Assembly: GCF_003946085.1 (NCBI RefSeq)
Contig: NZ_RHOB01000006.1
Span: 62,001-126,000 of the forward strand
Length of the DNA stretch: 64,000 nucleotides
Reading direction: 5' to 3'
Source of the DNA: Levilactobacillus angrenensis
GTDB lineage: Bacteria; Bacillota; Bacilli; Lactobacillales; Lactobacillaceae
In this document: positions 1-9,162 of the stretch, piece by piece
Layout of the letters: each line of letters begins with the position of its first letter
How positions within the stretch are numbered: position 1 is the stretch's first letter
Position numbers and translations under genes: made by a program
Notes under the pieces: generated by a model
Seen by the model: the letters and a program-made list of their open reading frames with translations, nothing else
Database searches by the model: none
Told to the model about the DNA's origin: nothing

Positions 1-188
1 CGATTTCCGGCTCAAAGCGAGGCCGAGACCGTCTCTCAGGCTCGGTCCGGTCCGCCCACTGCGTTCCAACCCATAGTTGGCGGACGGTAGGCGACCAGTA
101 CACACTACGAAGCTGTAAACGACTAATTTTTACGCCATCAGTCGCACGGTGACAATGGTTCTAGCTGATTTCCATCTTTCAACCTTTA
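1..188 (+). repeat. Right-hand part of interspersed inverted-repeat element (copy 1)
   Basis: This matches the right third of the element described at 21173-21810, including the nested hairpin around CCAACCCATAGTTGG and the right terminus CTTTCAACCTTTA at 176-188. The left part lies outside the window. No coding potential is visible. Confidence 0.85.
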
Positions 189-199
189 ATTACCTAACA

Positions 200-240
200 C
201 AAAAGGACCACCAGCACTTTTCGCTAGTGGTCCCTTTTGT
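200..240 (-). terminator. Rho-independent terminator after the MurJ-like gene
   Basis: The arms AAAAGGACCACCAGC and GCTAGTGGTCCCTTTT pair around a short loop. U-runs exist on both sides, so it could also act on rightward transcription. It sits about 65 bp past the stop of the leftward flippase gene. Confidence 0.8.
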
Positions 241-305
241 TGGACTGGCGCTGGTCTAAGCCACCAGGTAAGTCCAGATTTTTTCTGATAGGTACGACGA
301 CTGAT

Positions 306-1916
306 CTACCGGCGCAAAGCCAATTTAATCGGCCGTTTGAAAATCAACTGGGCCACGCCCAACCGATTGGCCAAGACGATGTAAATGCCCAGCGTCACCA
401 AGCCCAGCACGCCAACGTAACCCATGGCGAGGAGCTTGCTGGTGAAAAACAGGTGGCCGAATGCCCATTGACAACCGTCGACCAAGACCGTGGCTACCAC
501 GGCAAAAATCAGGTTTAGCCGGGCAATCGGTCCGATGGCACGCACCTGAACCGCATAGCTTCGGCGAATCAACCGCCAACTCACCAACGTGATCCAGCCA
601 AAGGCGATGCCCGTCGTCAGCAGGGCCCCGTAACCTTGAAATGCGTACACGAACGGCAACTGTAGCACGATTTTAATGCCCAACCCCGTTAAGAGATAGG
701 TCGTGGCCTTCTTACTCATCCGCAGCGCTTGTAACACCGTCAATAGGTCCAGCGCTAATCCCAGCACCAGGCTTTGCCAGACGTTAGCCACCAGGTAGGT
801 CGCTCCCGCCCCGTCAAAGTTAAAGAAGATGCCGTACGTTGGGTAGGCAAATACGCTGACCAAGATGACCAGTGGCAAAAGGACAAACGTTAACAGCTGA
901 AAATTATTCGTTAATAACGCACTGATCTGCGGCCGATTCCGTTTAATATCCCCTAACTTACTAGCCAGCAACGGTAGCGACGTTTCCGCCACCGCCATGG
1001 CCAGTGACACGATGACCGTGGTAATCTTGTTAGGATTAGCGGAAAAAATCGTGAAGACGTACTGTGTCATAGCCGCCGTTTGATGTAACATCCCCTGCAT
1101 GATTTGCTTGAAAAACAACTGATCCACTAATTGACTCAGGGTAATTCCCGACCCCACAATCACGAAGGGAATCGATTCATAGCCAATCATCTTCAGCAGT
1201 TGGCCGGCCGCGTGCTGCTTCTTATCCTGGCTCTTAGCCGCCAGCTGACGGTACGTCCCGCGTTGTCGCCACAGATGGCCCAACAGGTACAGATAACTAC
1301 CGATTGCCCCGACGAAGGCTGCCGCCACACTGATAAAGACCGCCTGCACATAACTTTGATGCCAGACCTCGATCAGCAAATAAGTGCCGCCCAGAATCAC
1401 TAAGATGCGAATGAACTGTTCCCACAGTTGTGAGATACCAAAGGGCTTTAAGTCCCCATTTCCCTGGAACCATCCCCGCAAAATGCTCATAGACGGTAAG
1501 ATGATAATGGCCGGTACCAAGCAGCGAATCGCCGTCGTCGCGTTGGCCACCGAACTGACAGGACTGTTGGCCGCCAAAAGCGGGGCCAAGCCGTACAGTA
1601 GCGCGCCACAGATGACGCCGGACGCCACCATGAAGCCAAAACCCGCTACGGCAATGTGTTTAGAATTTTGAAAACTATCTTCCCCATTAAAAAACGCCAC
1701 CCGCCGAGCAATCGCGGACGGAAAGCCCGCCGTCCCCAGCGCGATGAATAAGGCATAGGGCGTGTACGCCGTGTTGAACAGCGCCTGCGCCACGGTTTGA
1801 TGCTGCGGCGATCCAATCATCGCCAACCACGGAATCAGGTAAACCACCCCTAAGACCCGCGAAAAAATGCTCCCAAATGAGAGCCAAAACGATCCAGAAA
1901 TAATTTTTTTATCCAT
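306..1916 (-). CDS. MOP-superfamily flippase, MurJ/YtgP-like polysaccharide transporter
   Basis: The 536-residue polytopic membrane protein starts MDKKIISGSFWLSFG, followed by a segment typical of the YtgP/SpoVB branch of MurJ-type lipid II flippases (FSRVLGVVYLIPW). About fourteen hydrophobic segments can be read. The family moves lipid-linked cell-wall precursors across the membrane. I chose the ATG at 1916 because GAGAG lies upstream; a GTG five codons earlier is also open. Lipid II as substrate is inference; an exopolysaccharide flippase remains possible. It stands alone, with element copies on both sides. Confidence 0.85.
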   Translation of the reverse strand: MDKKIISGSFWLSFGSIFSRVLGVVYLIPWLAMIGSPQHQTVAQALFNTAYTPYALFIALGTAGFPSAIARRVAFFNGEDSFQNSKHIAVAGFGFMVASGVICGALLYGLAPLLAANSPVSSVANATTAIRCLVPAIIILPSMSILRGWFQGNGDLKPFGISQLWEQFIRILVILGGTYLLIEVWHQSYVQAVFISVAAAFVGAIGSYLYLLGHLWRQRGTYRQLAAKSQDKKQHAAGQLLKMIGYESIPFVIVGSGITLSQLVDQLFFKQIMQGMLHQTAAMTQYVFTIFSANPNKITTVIVSLAMAVAETSLPLLASKLGDIKRNRPQISALLTNNFQLLTFVLLPLVILVSVFAYPTYGIFFNFDGAGATYLVANVWQSLVLGLALDLLTVLQALRMSKKATTYLLTGLGIKIVLQLPFVYAFQGYGALLTTGIAFGWITLVSWRLIRRSYAVQVRAIGPIARLNLIFAVVATVLVDGCQWAFGHLFFTSKLLAMGYVGVLGLVTLGIYIVLANRLGVAQLIFKRPIKLALRR

Positions 1917-2075
1917 AAAACTTGCTCTCACTCTTCTAGTCTAATGCGTCAAGCACCACTAGTCAGGATACACTTCTCACCCACCACTGTACATAACCAA
2001 TGCCAAAGCAGCGGTGAAATTTTAGGATACTTGGCAAACGATTGGCGGTTGCTGCGGGCAACCTTAAGGCGTGTT

Positions 2076-2306
2076 AACTGGCCGCCTGCCGTTGCGCGAG
2101 TAGACGCTGGAACGCGGTGGGCGGACCGGGCCGAGCCTGAAGTGCGGTCTCGGCCTCGCTTTGAGCCGATGGCCCACGTCTCAGGCTGGCGGTATTCCCC
2201 AGAGCAAGCGGCACCTTGGCTGACGCAGGCCCTGGTTTCACTAGTTTTGGTGGACAAACTGCTGTCGCTCTGGGAGTCAATATACTAATTCAGCTTTCAA
2301 CCTTTA
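2076..2306 (-). repeat. Interspersed inverted-repeat element, shortened copy 2
   Basis: In leftward orientation this carries the element's left terminus (CTTTCAACCTTTA on the plus strand at 2294-2306), the TGGTTTCACTAGTTTTGGTGG block, and then the core with GAACGCGGTGGGCGGAC. It lies between the 5' end of the flippase gene and the 3' end of the peptidase gene. The boundary near 2076 is approximate. Confidence 0.8.
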
Positions 2307-2401
2307 CACAAGAAAAAGGAGTCCGGACAGTCGCGTCCCGAACTCCAGAATTTTAAATGAAATTTTTACACACTACTGATTGACTAGCCTGTCACTGGTA
2401 C

Positions 2402-4375
2402 CTAATCGTTAACAACAGATGGATGCGCCGTGAACCAGTCCGTCATGTCGTCCAGTCGCTGGATACGCAGGCTCGGCAAGCCGCCCCGTGAGATGCCGTG
2501 GAAGCTTTGCGGGTAGCGGACGAGATCCGCATCGACACCGGCCCGTTTGACCGCAGTGAAGTACTCTTCCGATTGACTGATGGGACAACGCATGTCCCAC
2601 TCGCCGTGTAGCAGGCGAATCGGCGTGGTCACGTCCGGAGCATACGCCAGCGGAGATTGCCGCCAATACGCCGCGGCACCCCCTTCCGCAAACAAGTCCG
2701 TCGCCAATTCTTCTGGATTGAAGTAAAAGCCAATGTCGCTGGTCCCAAACAGGCTGATCCAGTTGGTCACCGCACGTTGGGCCACAGCCGCCGCAAACCG
2801 CTGCGTATGCCCCACGGCCCAAGTCGTCATGAACCCACCGTAGGACCCCCCAGCGATGTATTGTCGGTCAGCATCCAGTTGCGGGAAGCGCGTCAAGGCT
2901 TCATCTAAGCCCGTCATCACGTCCGTATAATCGTCCTCACCATAGTGGCCGTTGACGTGGTCTTCGAAGGCCTGGCCGTAACTGGTCGACCCGCGGGGAT
3001 TGAAGAAGACCACCCCAAAGCCGCGGCTCGCGTGGACCTGGAATTCATAGAAGAACGTTTCCCCATAGTTAGCGTGCGGACCGCCATGCACGTAGAGCAA
3101 AACGGGTTGTTTAGCAGCCGTCGTTTGGGCCGGTAAATACCAGCCTTCTAGCGCTTGACCGTCTTCGGCTTGAAAGTCAAAGCGCTGCGGATGGGCAAAT
3201 TCATGCGTGTCTTCGTAGGCGGCGTTGGGGTCATACAACGCGGTCTCTTGACCCGTCGTCAAATCCAATTTGACCAAGGCGCTCGGCTGGTCCTGATAGG
3301 AAACTGCCAAGACCACCGTCTGGGCATCGACAACGGTGAAGTCCACGATTTGCCGCGCCGTGTCGTCCACCAATTTTACGCCCTGCGCATCACCCACGTA
3401 GAGTTGGCTGTGGGCATGGAAGCACGCCGCAAAGACGACTTGGTCGGCGCTCAGCCACCGCACCAATTTTCCCCCCGCCTGCTGAACGAAATCGCCCGCA
3501 AATTCTGGGGCCAGGTCGGCCTGCAGCTCAGCCGTCAAGTTGGTCACGTGTTGGCCCGCCTGGTCGACCAGATACAGGTTGGCTACGGTATGGCGGCCAA
3601 ACGCGCCATCGTCACCAATCAGCGCGACCTGTTGGCCATCCGGTGAAAGCGTGGCGTCGTCAAAATGCCCCTGCGCAAAACTAGCCGTCAAGTCGGTCAA
3701 CTCACGGGTCACCACGTCAAAGCGGTAAGCGCCGTGGGCAAAGTCGCGGTCGTTGTCCGGCTGGTCATCTTGTAAAATGGTGACTGCCTGGCCATCGTCG
3801 CTGACTGAGGTCAAACTAAAGTCAGCACCCTGCTGGAAGAGCTCCTCTACCACACCCGTCGCCGGCTGATACCGGCGTAAGCGATAGGTCACGTTCAGAG
3901 GCAACCAGCCGTAGCCATCGGCCTTATTGATCAGCCGTTCCACGTGACGGGTCTGCGGAAATTTTTGCGGACTCGGCAGCTTGGGTTGCTCAGCCGTTTC
4001 GGTCGTCTTGAAAAACACGCTCCGACCGTCCGCGGCGGCAATCACCGTGTTCACGGCTTCGTTTTGACCGGTCGTGGTCACTAACTTGGGCTCACCACCC
4101 GTGACGTTGACCTGAAAGAGTTGCGCCTTGGCGTCACCCACGTTGGCCGCGTAAAAGAGCTGGTCGCCCGCCACGGCTGGTTGAACGTTCAGCCGACCGT
4201 TGACCGCCACTGTTTGCGGATAGCCGGCCGCATCGAGGCGCTTGAGTTGCGCGCGATAGTCATTGGCGGCTTCGTCAATACCGTTTTCCACGAAGACAAC
4301 CTGATTTCCTGTCGCTAGCGGTTGGGTCACCGATTTTAACTTAAACAGATCCTGAGCACTAACACCCTTTGCCAT
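2402..4375 (-). CDS. S9 (prolyl oligopeptidase) family serine peptidase
   Basis: The protein has 657 residues, with an N-terminal beta-propeller-like half (about 1-400) rich in WD40/TolB-like strands and a C-terminal alpha/beta-hydrolase domain. The nucleophile sits in GGSYGGF (Ser511), the acid in HGEWD (Asp594) and the base in FHGIS (His626), a complete triad. No signal peptide is seen, so it is probably cytosolic. The family cleaves short peptides or acylated amino-acid termini, which fits a peptide-scavenging cell. The ATG at 4375 follows AGGAG at good spacing; an in-frame start ten codons upstream lacks one. Confidence 0.92.
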   Translation of the reverse strand: MAKGVSAQDLFKLKSVTQPLATGNQVVFVENGIDEAANDYRAQLKRLDAAGYPQTVAVNGRLNVQPAVAGDQLFYAANVGDAKAQLFQVNVTGGEPKLVTTTGQNEAVNTVIAAADGRSVFFKTTETAEQPKLPSPQKFPQTRHVERLINKADGYGWLPLNVTYRLRRYQPATGVVEELFQQGADFSLTSVSDDGQAVTILQDDQPDNDRDFAHGAYRFDVVTRELTDLTASFAQGHFDDATLSPDGQQVALIGDDGAFGRHTVANLYLVDQAGQHVTNLTAELQADLAPEFAGDFVQQAGGKLVRWLSADQVVFAACFHAHSQLYVGDAQGVKLVDDTARQIVDFTVVDAQTVVLAVSYQDQPSALVKLDLTTGQETALYDPNAAYEDTHEFAHPQRFDFQAEDGQALEGWYLPAQTTAAKQPVLLYVHGGPHANYGETFFYEFQVHASRGFGVVFFNPRGSTSYGQAFEDHVNGHYGEDDYTDVMTGLDEALTRFPQLDADRQYIAGGSYGGFMTTWAVGHTQRFAAAVAQRAVTNWISLFGTSDIGFYFNPEELATDLFAEGGAAAYWRQSPLAYAPDVTTPIRLLHGEWDMRCPISQSEEYFTAVKRAGVDADLVRYPQSFHGISRGGLPSLRIQRLDDMTDWFTAHPSVVND

Positions 4376-4542
4376 ACGCATCACTCCTATTATGTATTTT
4401 CTCATTATTTTCTCATCAAATAATTGTTTTTCATCTTAGCCCAGTGGTTTGCCAATGTCAATCATGATTACACGCTTTTCGCCCACGACCGCAACAAAAC
4501 CTGCTACACTGAACTTAACACGATTAAAGGAGTGAATTGAAC

Positions 4543-5475
4543 ATGAAAATTGCGATTGCAGGAGCTGGCGCCATGGGTAGCCGATTTGGCGTTAAACTCC
4601 AAGCAGCTGGTAACCAAGTCACGTTGATCGACAACTGGGCGGCTCACGTCGCGGCAATCAATCAGCATGGTCTGACGGTAACGACTGACGATGGGACCGA
4701 CCACGTCTATCATCTAACGGCGGTGGCGCCACAAGCCGTGACCGGGGAATTTGACCTGGTCATCCTCTTTACCAAAGCCATGCAGATGGACCAGATGTTG
4801 CAAGACATCAGTGGTATCTTAGGCAACCACCCCATGGTCTTAACGCTGGCCAACGGGATTGGTAACGTCGAGACCATTGAACGCCACGTGCCTAAGCGCC
4901 AAATCGTCGTCGGGACGACGGTTTGGTCCTCCGGTATGCCAGGACCCGGCCATATCAAGGTGACGGGGACCGGGAGCATTTCACTACAGGCCGTGGTTCC
5001 AGACGAGTTCGCGGACTTGCCTGGCCTATTGACCACGCTGAATGATGCTGGCCTCAACGCCAGCGAGGCGGACAACGTTATGGCCGCCATTTGGAAAAAA
5101 GCCGGGCTCAACAGTGTGCTCAATACCTACTGCACGCTCTTCGACTGCAATATCGGCGAGTTCGGCGCACTGCCAAACTGGCGGGCACTCAATGACGCGG
5201 TCTTAAACGAATTTGAAGTTGTGGCGACCGCTGCGGACATCTCCTTTAGCGCCAAGGCTGTCACCGACCTGATTGCTGCTCAGTTCTCACCGGAAACCAA
5301 CGGCGGCCATTACCCGTCGATGCACCAGGACATGGCGCACCTCCGGCCAACCGAAATTGACTTTCTCAACGGCTACGTCGCCAAGCTCGGGGATCAACTC
5401 GGGGTCCCAGCCCCCACGAACGCGATTTTGGCCCAAGAAATTCATGCGCAAGAGGCCCTCAAGGGAATTTCTTAA
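4543..5475 (+). CDS. panE: 2-dehydropantoate 2-reductase (ketopantoate reductase family)
   Basis: The 310-residue protein opens with the Rossmann motif GAGAMGSR, binding NADPH in this family. The lysine in FTKAM and the conserved WKKAGLNSVLN segment mark the catalytic site and the start of the all-alpha C-terminal half. The enzyme reduces 2-dehydropantoate to pantoate for CoA synthesis; some lactobacillar homologues act on other 2-oxo acids, so the substrate is inferred. AAAGGAG precedes the ATG at 4543; a TTG two codons upstream is too close to it. The gene is monocistronic in its surroundings. Confidence 0.88.
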   Translation: MKIAIAGAGAMGSRFGVKLQAAGNQVTLIDNWAAHVAAINQHGLTVTTDDGTDHVYHLTAVAPQAVTGEFDLVILFTKAMQMDQMLQDISGILGNHPMVLTLANGIGNVETIERHVPKRQIVVGTTVWSSGMPGPGHIKVTGTGSISLQAVVPDEFADLPGLLTTLNDAGLNASEADNVMAAIWKKAGLNSVLNTYCTLFDCNIGEFGALPNWRALNDAVLNEFEVVATAADISFSAKAVTDLIAAQFSPETNGGHYPSMHQDMAHLRPTEIDFLNGYVAKLGDQLGVPAPTNAILAQEIHAQEALKGIS

Positions 5476-5529
5476 CTGATTGTAGCGGGTCAATAGCCAC
5501 CTGTGATAACTAACAGAAAATTTAGTGAA

Positions 5530-5542
5530 CCACGCTCTGTGG
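5530..5542. promoter_or_regulatory. CCACNCTCTGTGG motif, site 1
   Basis: CCACGCTCTGTGG is a 13-bp interrupted palindrome 54 bp past the panE stop and just upstream of the NrdR-like boxes. The same motif with one variable base recurs at 5980 and, inverted, at 17830. It could be an operator, or a weak terminator since TTTT follows. Confidence 0.45.
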
Positions 5543-5550
5543 TTTTGCTA

Positions 5551-5590
5551 CTATATGTAGGATTTCTTCAAAAATCACCCCTATATCTAG
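5551..5590. promoter_or_regulatory. Tandem NrdR-box-like sites
   Basis: Two decamers, CTATATGTAG at 5551 and CTATATCTAG at 5581, both fit the core CWATATNTWG of the NrdR box (family consensus known from comparative genomics). They start exactly 30 bp apart, three helical turns, as is usual for paired NrdR boxes. The second abuts the -35 hexamer of the following promoter, a position suited to repression. Confidence 0.7.
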
Positions 5591-5619
5591 TTGTATTTTT
5601 TCTGAATTCATCGTACTAT
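5591..5619 (+). promoter_or_regulatory. SigA promoter of the ATP-cone gene
   Basis: TTGTAT at 5591-5596 and TACTAT at 5614-5619 are separated by 17 bp. The leader to the ATG at 5694 is about 70 nt. Confidence 0.7.
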
Positions 5620-5693
5620 AGTTGTACAGGCTTTTTTCGGTCAGCAAATTTAGCTCCCCCAAGAAGTCGTAAAACCTAGGAGGGTTAAAGACG

Positions 5694-5978
5694 ATGGACG
5701 TTATTAGAAGATCTCAGGCGACGGTGGACCCTACCGGTCTGACCGTGGAAACCCCTAACGGAAAACACATACCGTTTAATTCGCGTAAAATCCACGCGGC
5801 GCTGGCGGCCCTCACTAACGACCCAACTGTCGTGCACCGGGTAGAAAGCCTCATTGTGGCGCAATTAGCGGGATTTGACGTCGTCGCGACCGGTACGATT
5901 CAGGCCACGATTGTCGACACGCTGGAGCAATTAGGCTACGCACACATGGCCAAAAGTTATTTAAAGGCCAGTCACTAA
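5694..5978 (+). CDS. Stand-alone ATP-cone domain protein
   Basis: Residues 16-90 of this 94-residue protein read as a complete ATP-cone: VETPNGKHIPFNSRKIHAAL at the front, a central helix pair, and a C-terminal LEQLGYAHMAKSYLKA. ATP-cones sense dATP/ATP at the N terminus of ribonucleotide reductases and in the repressor NrdR. Here there is neither a reductase body nor the N-terminal zinc ribbon of NrdR (no cysteines at all). AGGAGG precedes the ATG. The paired NrdR-like boxes upstream suggest it belongs to the NrdR regulon; a role as nucleotide-sensing partner of NrdR or the reductase is inference. Confidence 0.8.
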   Translation: MDVIRRSQATVDPTGLTVETPNGKHIPFNSRKIHAALAALTNDPTVVHRVESLIVAQLAGFDVVATGTIQATIVDTLEQLGYAHMAKSYLKASH

Positions 5979-5979
5979 G

Positions 5980-5992
5980 CCACACTCTGTGG
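5980..5992. promoter_or_regulatory. CCACNCTCTGTGG motif, site 2
   Basis: CCACACTCTGTGG lies just past the ATP-cone stop codon and differs from site 1 by one base. Its position after a gene argues for an RNA hairpin as much as for an operator. Confidence 0.4.
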
Positions 5993-6018
5993 TTGCAACA
6001 CTCAAGCTGACTGTAAAC

Positions 6019-6068
6019 AAATAGTGCTCATCACCTGTGGTTCGCCACAAGTCATGAGCACTATTTTT
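6019..6068 (+). terminator. Terminator of the ATP-cone gene
   Basis: AAATAGTGCTCAT pairs with ATGAGCACTATTT, with an inner CTGTGG/CCACAA stem, followed by a U-run. Confidence 0.9.
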
Positions 6069-6134
6069 CCGCCATTTTATAAATTTTTCAATAAAAAACC
6101 GACCAGCACTCCCCCGAGAACTGATCGATCCGAT

Positions 6135-6533
6135 CTATGAGCTTAATTGTGATTCCAAATGGTGCAATTCTGCCGTCCGCACTTCACGTGGTAAGAACCG
6201 GCGAATTTCTTCTTCGTTGTAGCCAACTTCCAGGCGCTTGTCATCAAAGATGATCGGCCGCTTGATGAGGTCAGGGTACTTCACAACCAAATCAACGAGT
6301 TGACTGACAGACAGACTATCGAGATCTACGTGCAGTTCCTTGAATACATTGGAACGGGTAGAAATAATGTCTTCACTACCGTTTTCGGTTAAGCGTAAGA
6401 TCTGTTTAACCTCAGCTGCATTCAATGGCTTGGACTTGATATTCCGTTCTCTAAACGCAATGTCATGTTCCTTCAGCCAAGCGCGTGCTTTCCGGCTGGA
6501 TGCGCTACTTGGTGCAATGTACAAATTGATCAT
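6135..6533 (-). CDS. Spx/ArsC-family regulator lacking the CXXC redox switch
   Basis: The 132-residue protein has the Spx length and fold signature: MINLYIAPSSASSRKARAWL at the front, LTENGSEDIIS, and RPIIFDDKRLEVGYNEEEIR near the end. Spx binds the RNA polymerase alpha subunit C-terminal domain and redirects transcription under disulfide stress. In classical Spx the residues after the first strand read CxxC; here both positions are serine (codons AGC and AGC in AGT AGC GCA TCC AGC), so thiol sensing through this switch is impossible. AAGGAAG precedes the ATG at 6533. It may be a constitutive or differently controlled paralogue. Confidence 0.88.
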   Translation of the reverse strand: MINLYIAPSSASSRKARAWLKEHDIAFRERNIKSKPLNAAEVKQILRLTENGSEDIISTRSNVFKELHVDLDSLSVSQLVDLVVKYPDLIKRPIIFDDKRLEVGYNEEEIRRFLPREVRTAELHHLESQLSS

Positions 6534-6632
6534 ATTCAGCACTTCCTTATCGTTGGATTGAGTAACGATAACAGACAACGTAACTAAGCTCGCCTAAACA
6601 ATTCATTGAACCATCTAGTAGAACCAACTTAT

Positions 6633-6660
6633 ATGTTACCACAATTGAATGAATAATCAA
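6633..6660 (-). promoter_or_regulatory. Promoter of the Spx-family gene
   Basis: On the minus strand TTGATT and TAACAT are separated by 16 bp, leaving about a 100-nt leader. Confidence 0.55.
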
Positions 6661-7071
6661 CCTTTTTTGGAAACTTTCTAAATAATTCGCCACATTTCTT
6701 AGTGGGTTGGTTGTGGTTCCCAACCATTGTCTGACCATAAAATAACTTTGTGAGGAAACTATAAAATAGCCATAACATCGGCTTGCCACGCCGCTACAAG
6801 GTTTCACCCATTGACCAATTATCTGCTGATAAGTTTTGAACTTTTACAAACTATCTCGCCGGGCGTCTCTTTTTCATCCAAATGTATGGATATTCATTTA
6901 AGCAGTATTAATATTCATTGTTCTTTCCCCAACTCCCCATTATCCTCTAGCCACTTTCCTTAAATTGGTCAAACCCCAGTTACCCAGAATTTCTCGAGAA
7001 CTTTTCCGCCATTTTTAAAGCGACTGGCGTAGAATAAAACGTAACGAATAAACTCATCTGGAGGGATTAAT
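6661..7071. other. AT-rich intergenic stretch between divergent genes
   Basis: I see no gene. A short inverted repeat, GGTTGG/CCAACC, lies near 6703-6725. GGAGGG at 7060-7065 serves the antiporter gene. No convincing promoter for that gene was found. Confidence 0.5.
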
Positions 7072-9147
7072 TTGGAAGTCTTCTATGCCGTCCTCTTGCT
7101 TGTGCTGGCAACCATCGTGGCCAATACGGTCTATCCGTATTTCCCGGTGATTCCCCAAGCTTTCTATCAGATTTTTGCCGGAGCGATGCTGTCGCTGGTT
7201 CCCCTATATCACCACTTTGTCCTGGAACCTGAGGTATTCATGCTCCTGATCATTGCACCGTTAATGTTTTACGACGGCCGCAACGCCAACGCCCAGGAAC
7301 TCCGGCGTAACGTGGGGTCCGTCATGTCAATGGCCGTGATTTTGGCCATCCTCACCGTCATCTTGATGGGGTATCTCAGTCACGCCATCCTGACCACCCT
7401 GCCATTGGCGCTGGCCTTCGCGCTGGCCGCCATCGTTACGCCGACTGATGCCGTGGCCGTCAGTTCCATTACCACCAATATGGCAGTTCCCGAGCGCGTC
7501 ATGGGGATGCTGGAGCGTGAATCACTCTTCAACGACGCTTCCGGTTTGGTTGCCTTCAGTCTGGCTCTGACCGCCTTCACCACGGGTAAATTTTCCGTGG
7601 GCGGCGGGATCAAACACTTCCTGGTCGTCTTCTTCGGTGGCCTGCTGATTGGCCTCATCCTGGGGGTACTAGCCGTTTGGGCTCGGGTCTTCCTGGTCCG
7701 CAGCGGCAAAGATTCCGCCAGTGTGATTATTCCCTACGACGTTTTGGTCCCCTTCCTAATTTATTTGGCCGCTGAACATGTTGGCCTCTCTGGTATCTTA
7801 GCGGTCGTGGCGGCGGGGTTGATGTACAGCCTTTCCACGACGCAATTGCGACTGTCCAGTACGCAATTACAACTGGTCACCCGCTCGACTTGGCATTTCC
7901 TGACCAGCATTTTAAACGGGTTCGTCTTCGTTTTACTGGGCGTTTCACTCCCGACAGTCTGGGTAAATATTCAACAAGACACCTCCAAGACGCTACCAAT
8001 CCTGATTTTCCTGGCCGTCGTCTTGTACCTGGTCATGTTAGGTCTCCGGTATTTATGGATTCGCTTCGACTGGGCCTTGATTCGTTCGCAAGCCCATGAA
8101 CGGCGGACCAATGCGCTAGTCGGGGCCCTTTCCGGCGTTCACGGAACCATCACGCTGGCCATGGCCTTTTCACTGCCACTGACGCTAAACGGCCACGCCT
8201 TTCCGTTCCGGAATTCACTGATTTTCGTGGCCGCCGTGGTCATCATTTTAAGTTTGTTGGTGCCCACCATTATCATGCCCCACATCTTGCCTAGCAAGGA
8301 ACAGCCCGTGGATCCCGCTGAAGCGCTACAGCAGCGTAAAGCCCTGGTGGCCTATGCCAGTGAACGGTTGGTCCAAGAAAACCCGGACAATCCCAGTGCA
8401 ACGCAAGCCGTCATTGAAATTTTGAATAGCCAAGCGACCGCCGACCGACCGGACAAACGCAAGGTCCGAGACCTGTTGAATCAAGCGACTGAGATCGAAG
8501 TACAAACGGTCCAGGAGCTGGCTGACCAAGGCGTCATTCCCGCTGGCTATGCGAACCGCTACGTGCGGATGCTGGTCCTCAAGACCCAGATGAGCAGTAA
8601 CAATCCTTTCGTCAACCTCACGCTGTGGTTCCGGTTTGTGGGCCACCGCCTGACACACATGGTCAGTCGCCGACAACACCGCGACCAACGCATTGCCCAG
8701 CAACGTCAACGGTTAGCGCAAACGCCACACACGGCTGAACAAGAACGGTTGCAAGAACAACGCATCCACCAAGAACAGCAAACACCGCGCCAACGACCGG
8801 CGCGTAACCCGCAAGCTGATGCCAAACGCCGGGAAAACTTTTTGACCATCGAAGCGGACATTTACAACAATGTGGCTAGCTTCCTAAATAATGTTTCCAG
8901 CGTGGACAATCAAACGGAAGTCAATGCGGTGCGGAACTACTACAACGCCCGGCACCGCCGCTTCGTCTCCAAGGAGACCACCGATTTAGAGAGCGAATTG
9001 TTCATTCAGGCCTTCCAGTATGAATACACTTATATTCGCCAGCAACGCAGCGCTGATCTCCTGTCCCCCGCACTGGCCGATGAGTTGTACCAACAGATTT
9101 CGACCGACCAAATGCTGTACATGCAGGAAAATGCAGGTACGGATTAA
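7072..9147 (+). CDS. Na+/H+ antiporter, CPA1 (NhaP/NhaK-like) family
   Basis: The 691-residue protein has an N-terminal membrane domain of about twelve helices (1-405) and a long hydrophilic C-terminal tail (about 410-691) rich in Gln and Arg. The motif ALAAIVTPTDAVAVSS carries the Asp of the ion site, and ERESLFNDASGLVAF carries the conserved ND pair of this family. It exchanges cytoplasmic Na+ or K+ for H+. The start is a TTG at 7072, six bases after GGAGGG; no ATG in the frame fits better. The tail, unusually long, is probably regulatory. The gene is followed directly by repeat copy 3. Confidence 0.9.
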   Translation: MEVFYAVLLLVLATIVANTVYPYFPVIPQAFYQIFAGAMLSLVPLYHHFVLEPEVFMLLIIAPLMFYDGRNANAQELRRNVGSVMSMAVILAILTVILMGYLSHAILTTLPLALAFALAAIVTPTDAVAVSSITTNMAVPERVMGMLERESLFNDASGLVAFSLALTAFTTGKFSVGGGIKHFLVVFFGGLLIGLILGVLAVWARVFLVRSGKDSASVIIPYDVLVPFLIYLAAEHVGLSGILAVVAAGLMYSLSTTQLRLSSTQLQLVTRSTWHFLTSILNGFVFVLLGVSLPTVWVNIQQDTSKTLPILIFLAVVLYLVMLGLRYLWIRFDWALIRSQAHERRTNALVGALSGVHGTITLAMAFSLPLTLNGHAFPFRNSLIFVAAVVIILSLLVPTIIMPHILPSKEQPVDPAEALQQRKALVAYASERLVQENPDNPSATQAVIEILNSQATADRPDKRKVRDLLNQATEIEVQTVQELADQGVIPAGYANRYVRMLVLKTQMSSNNPFVNLTLWFRFVGHRLTHMVSRRQHRDQRIAQQRQRLAQTPHTAEQERLQEQRIHQEQQTPRQRPARNPQADAKRRENFLTIEADIYNNVASFLNNVSSVDNQTEVNAVRNYYNARHRRFVSKETTDLESELFIQAFQYEYTYIRQQRSADLLSPALADELYQQISTDQMLYMQENAGTD

Positions 9148-9162
9148 GACCTAAGGGGTGCT

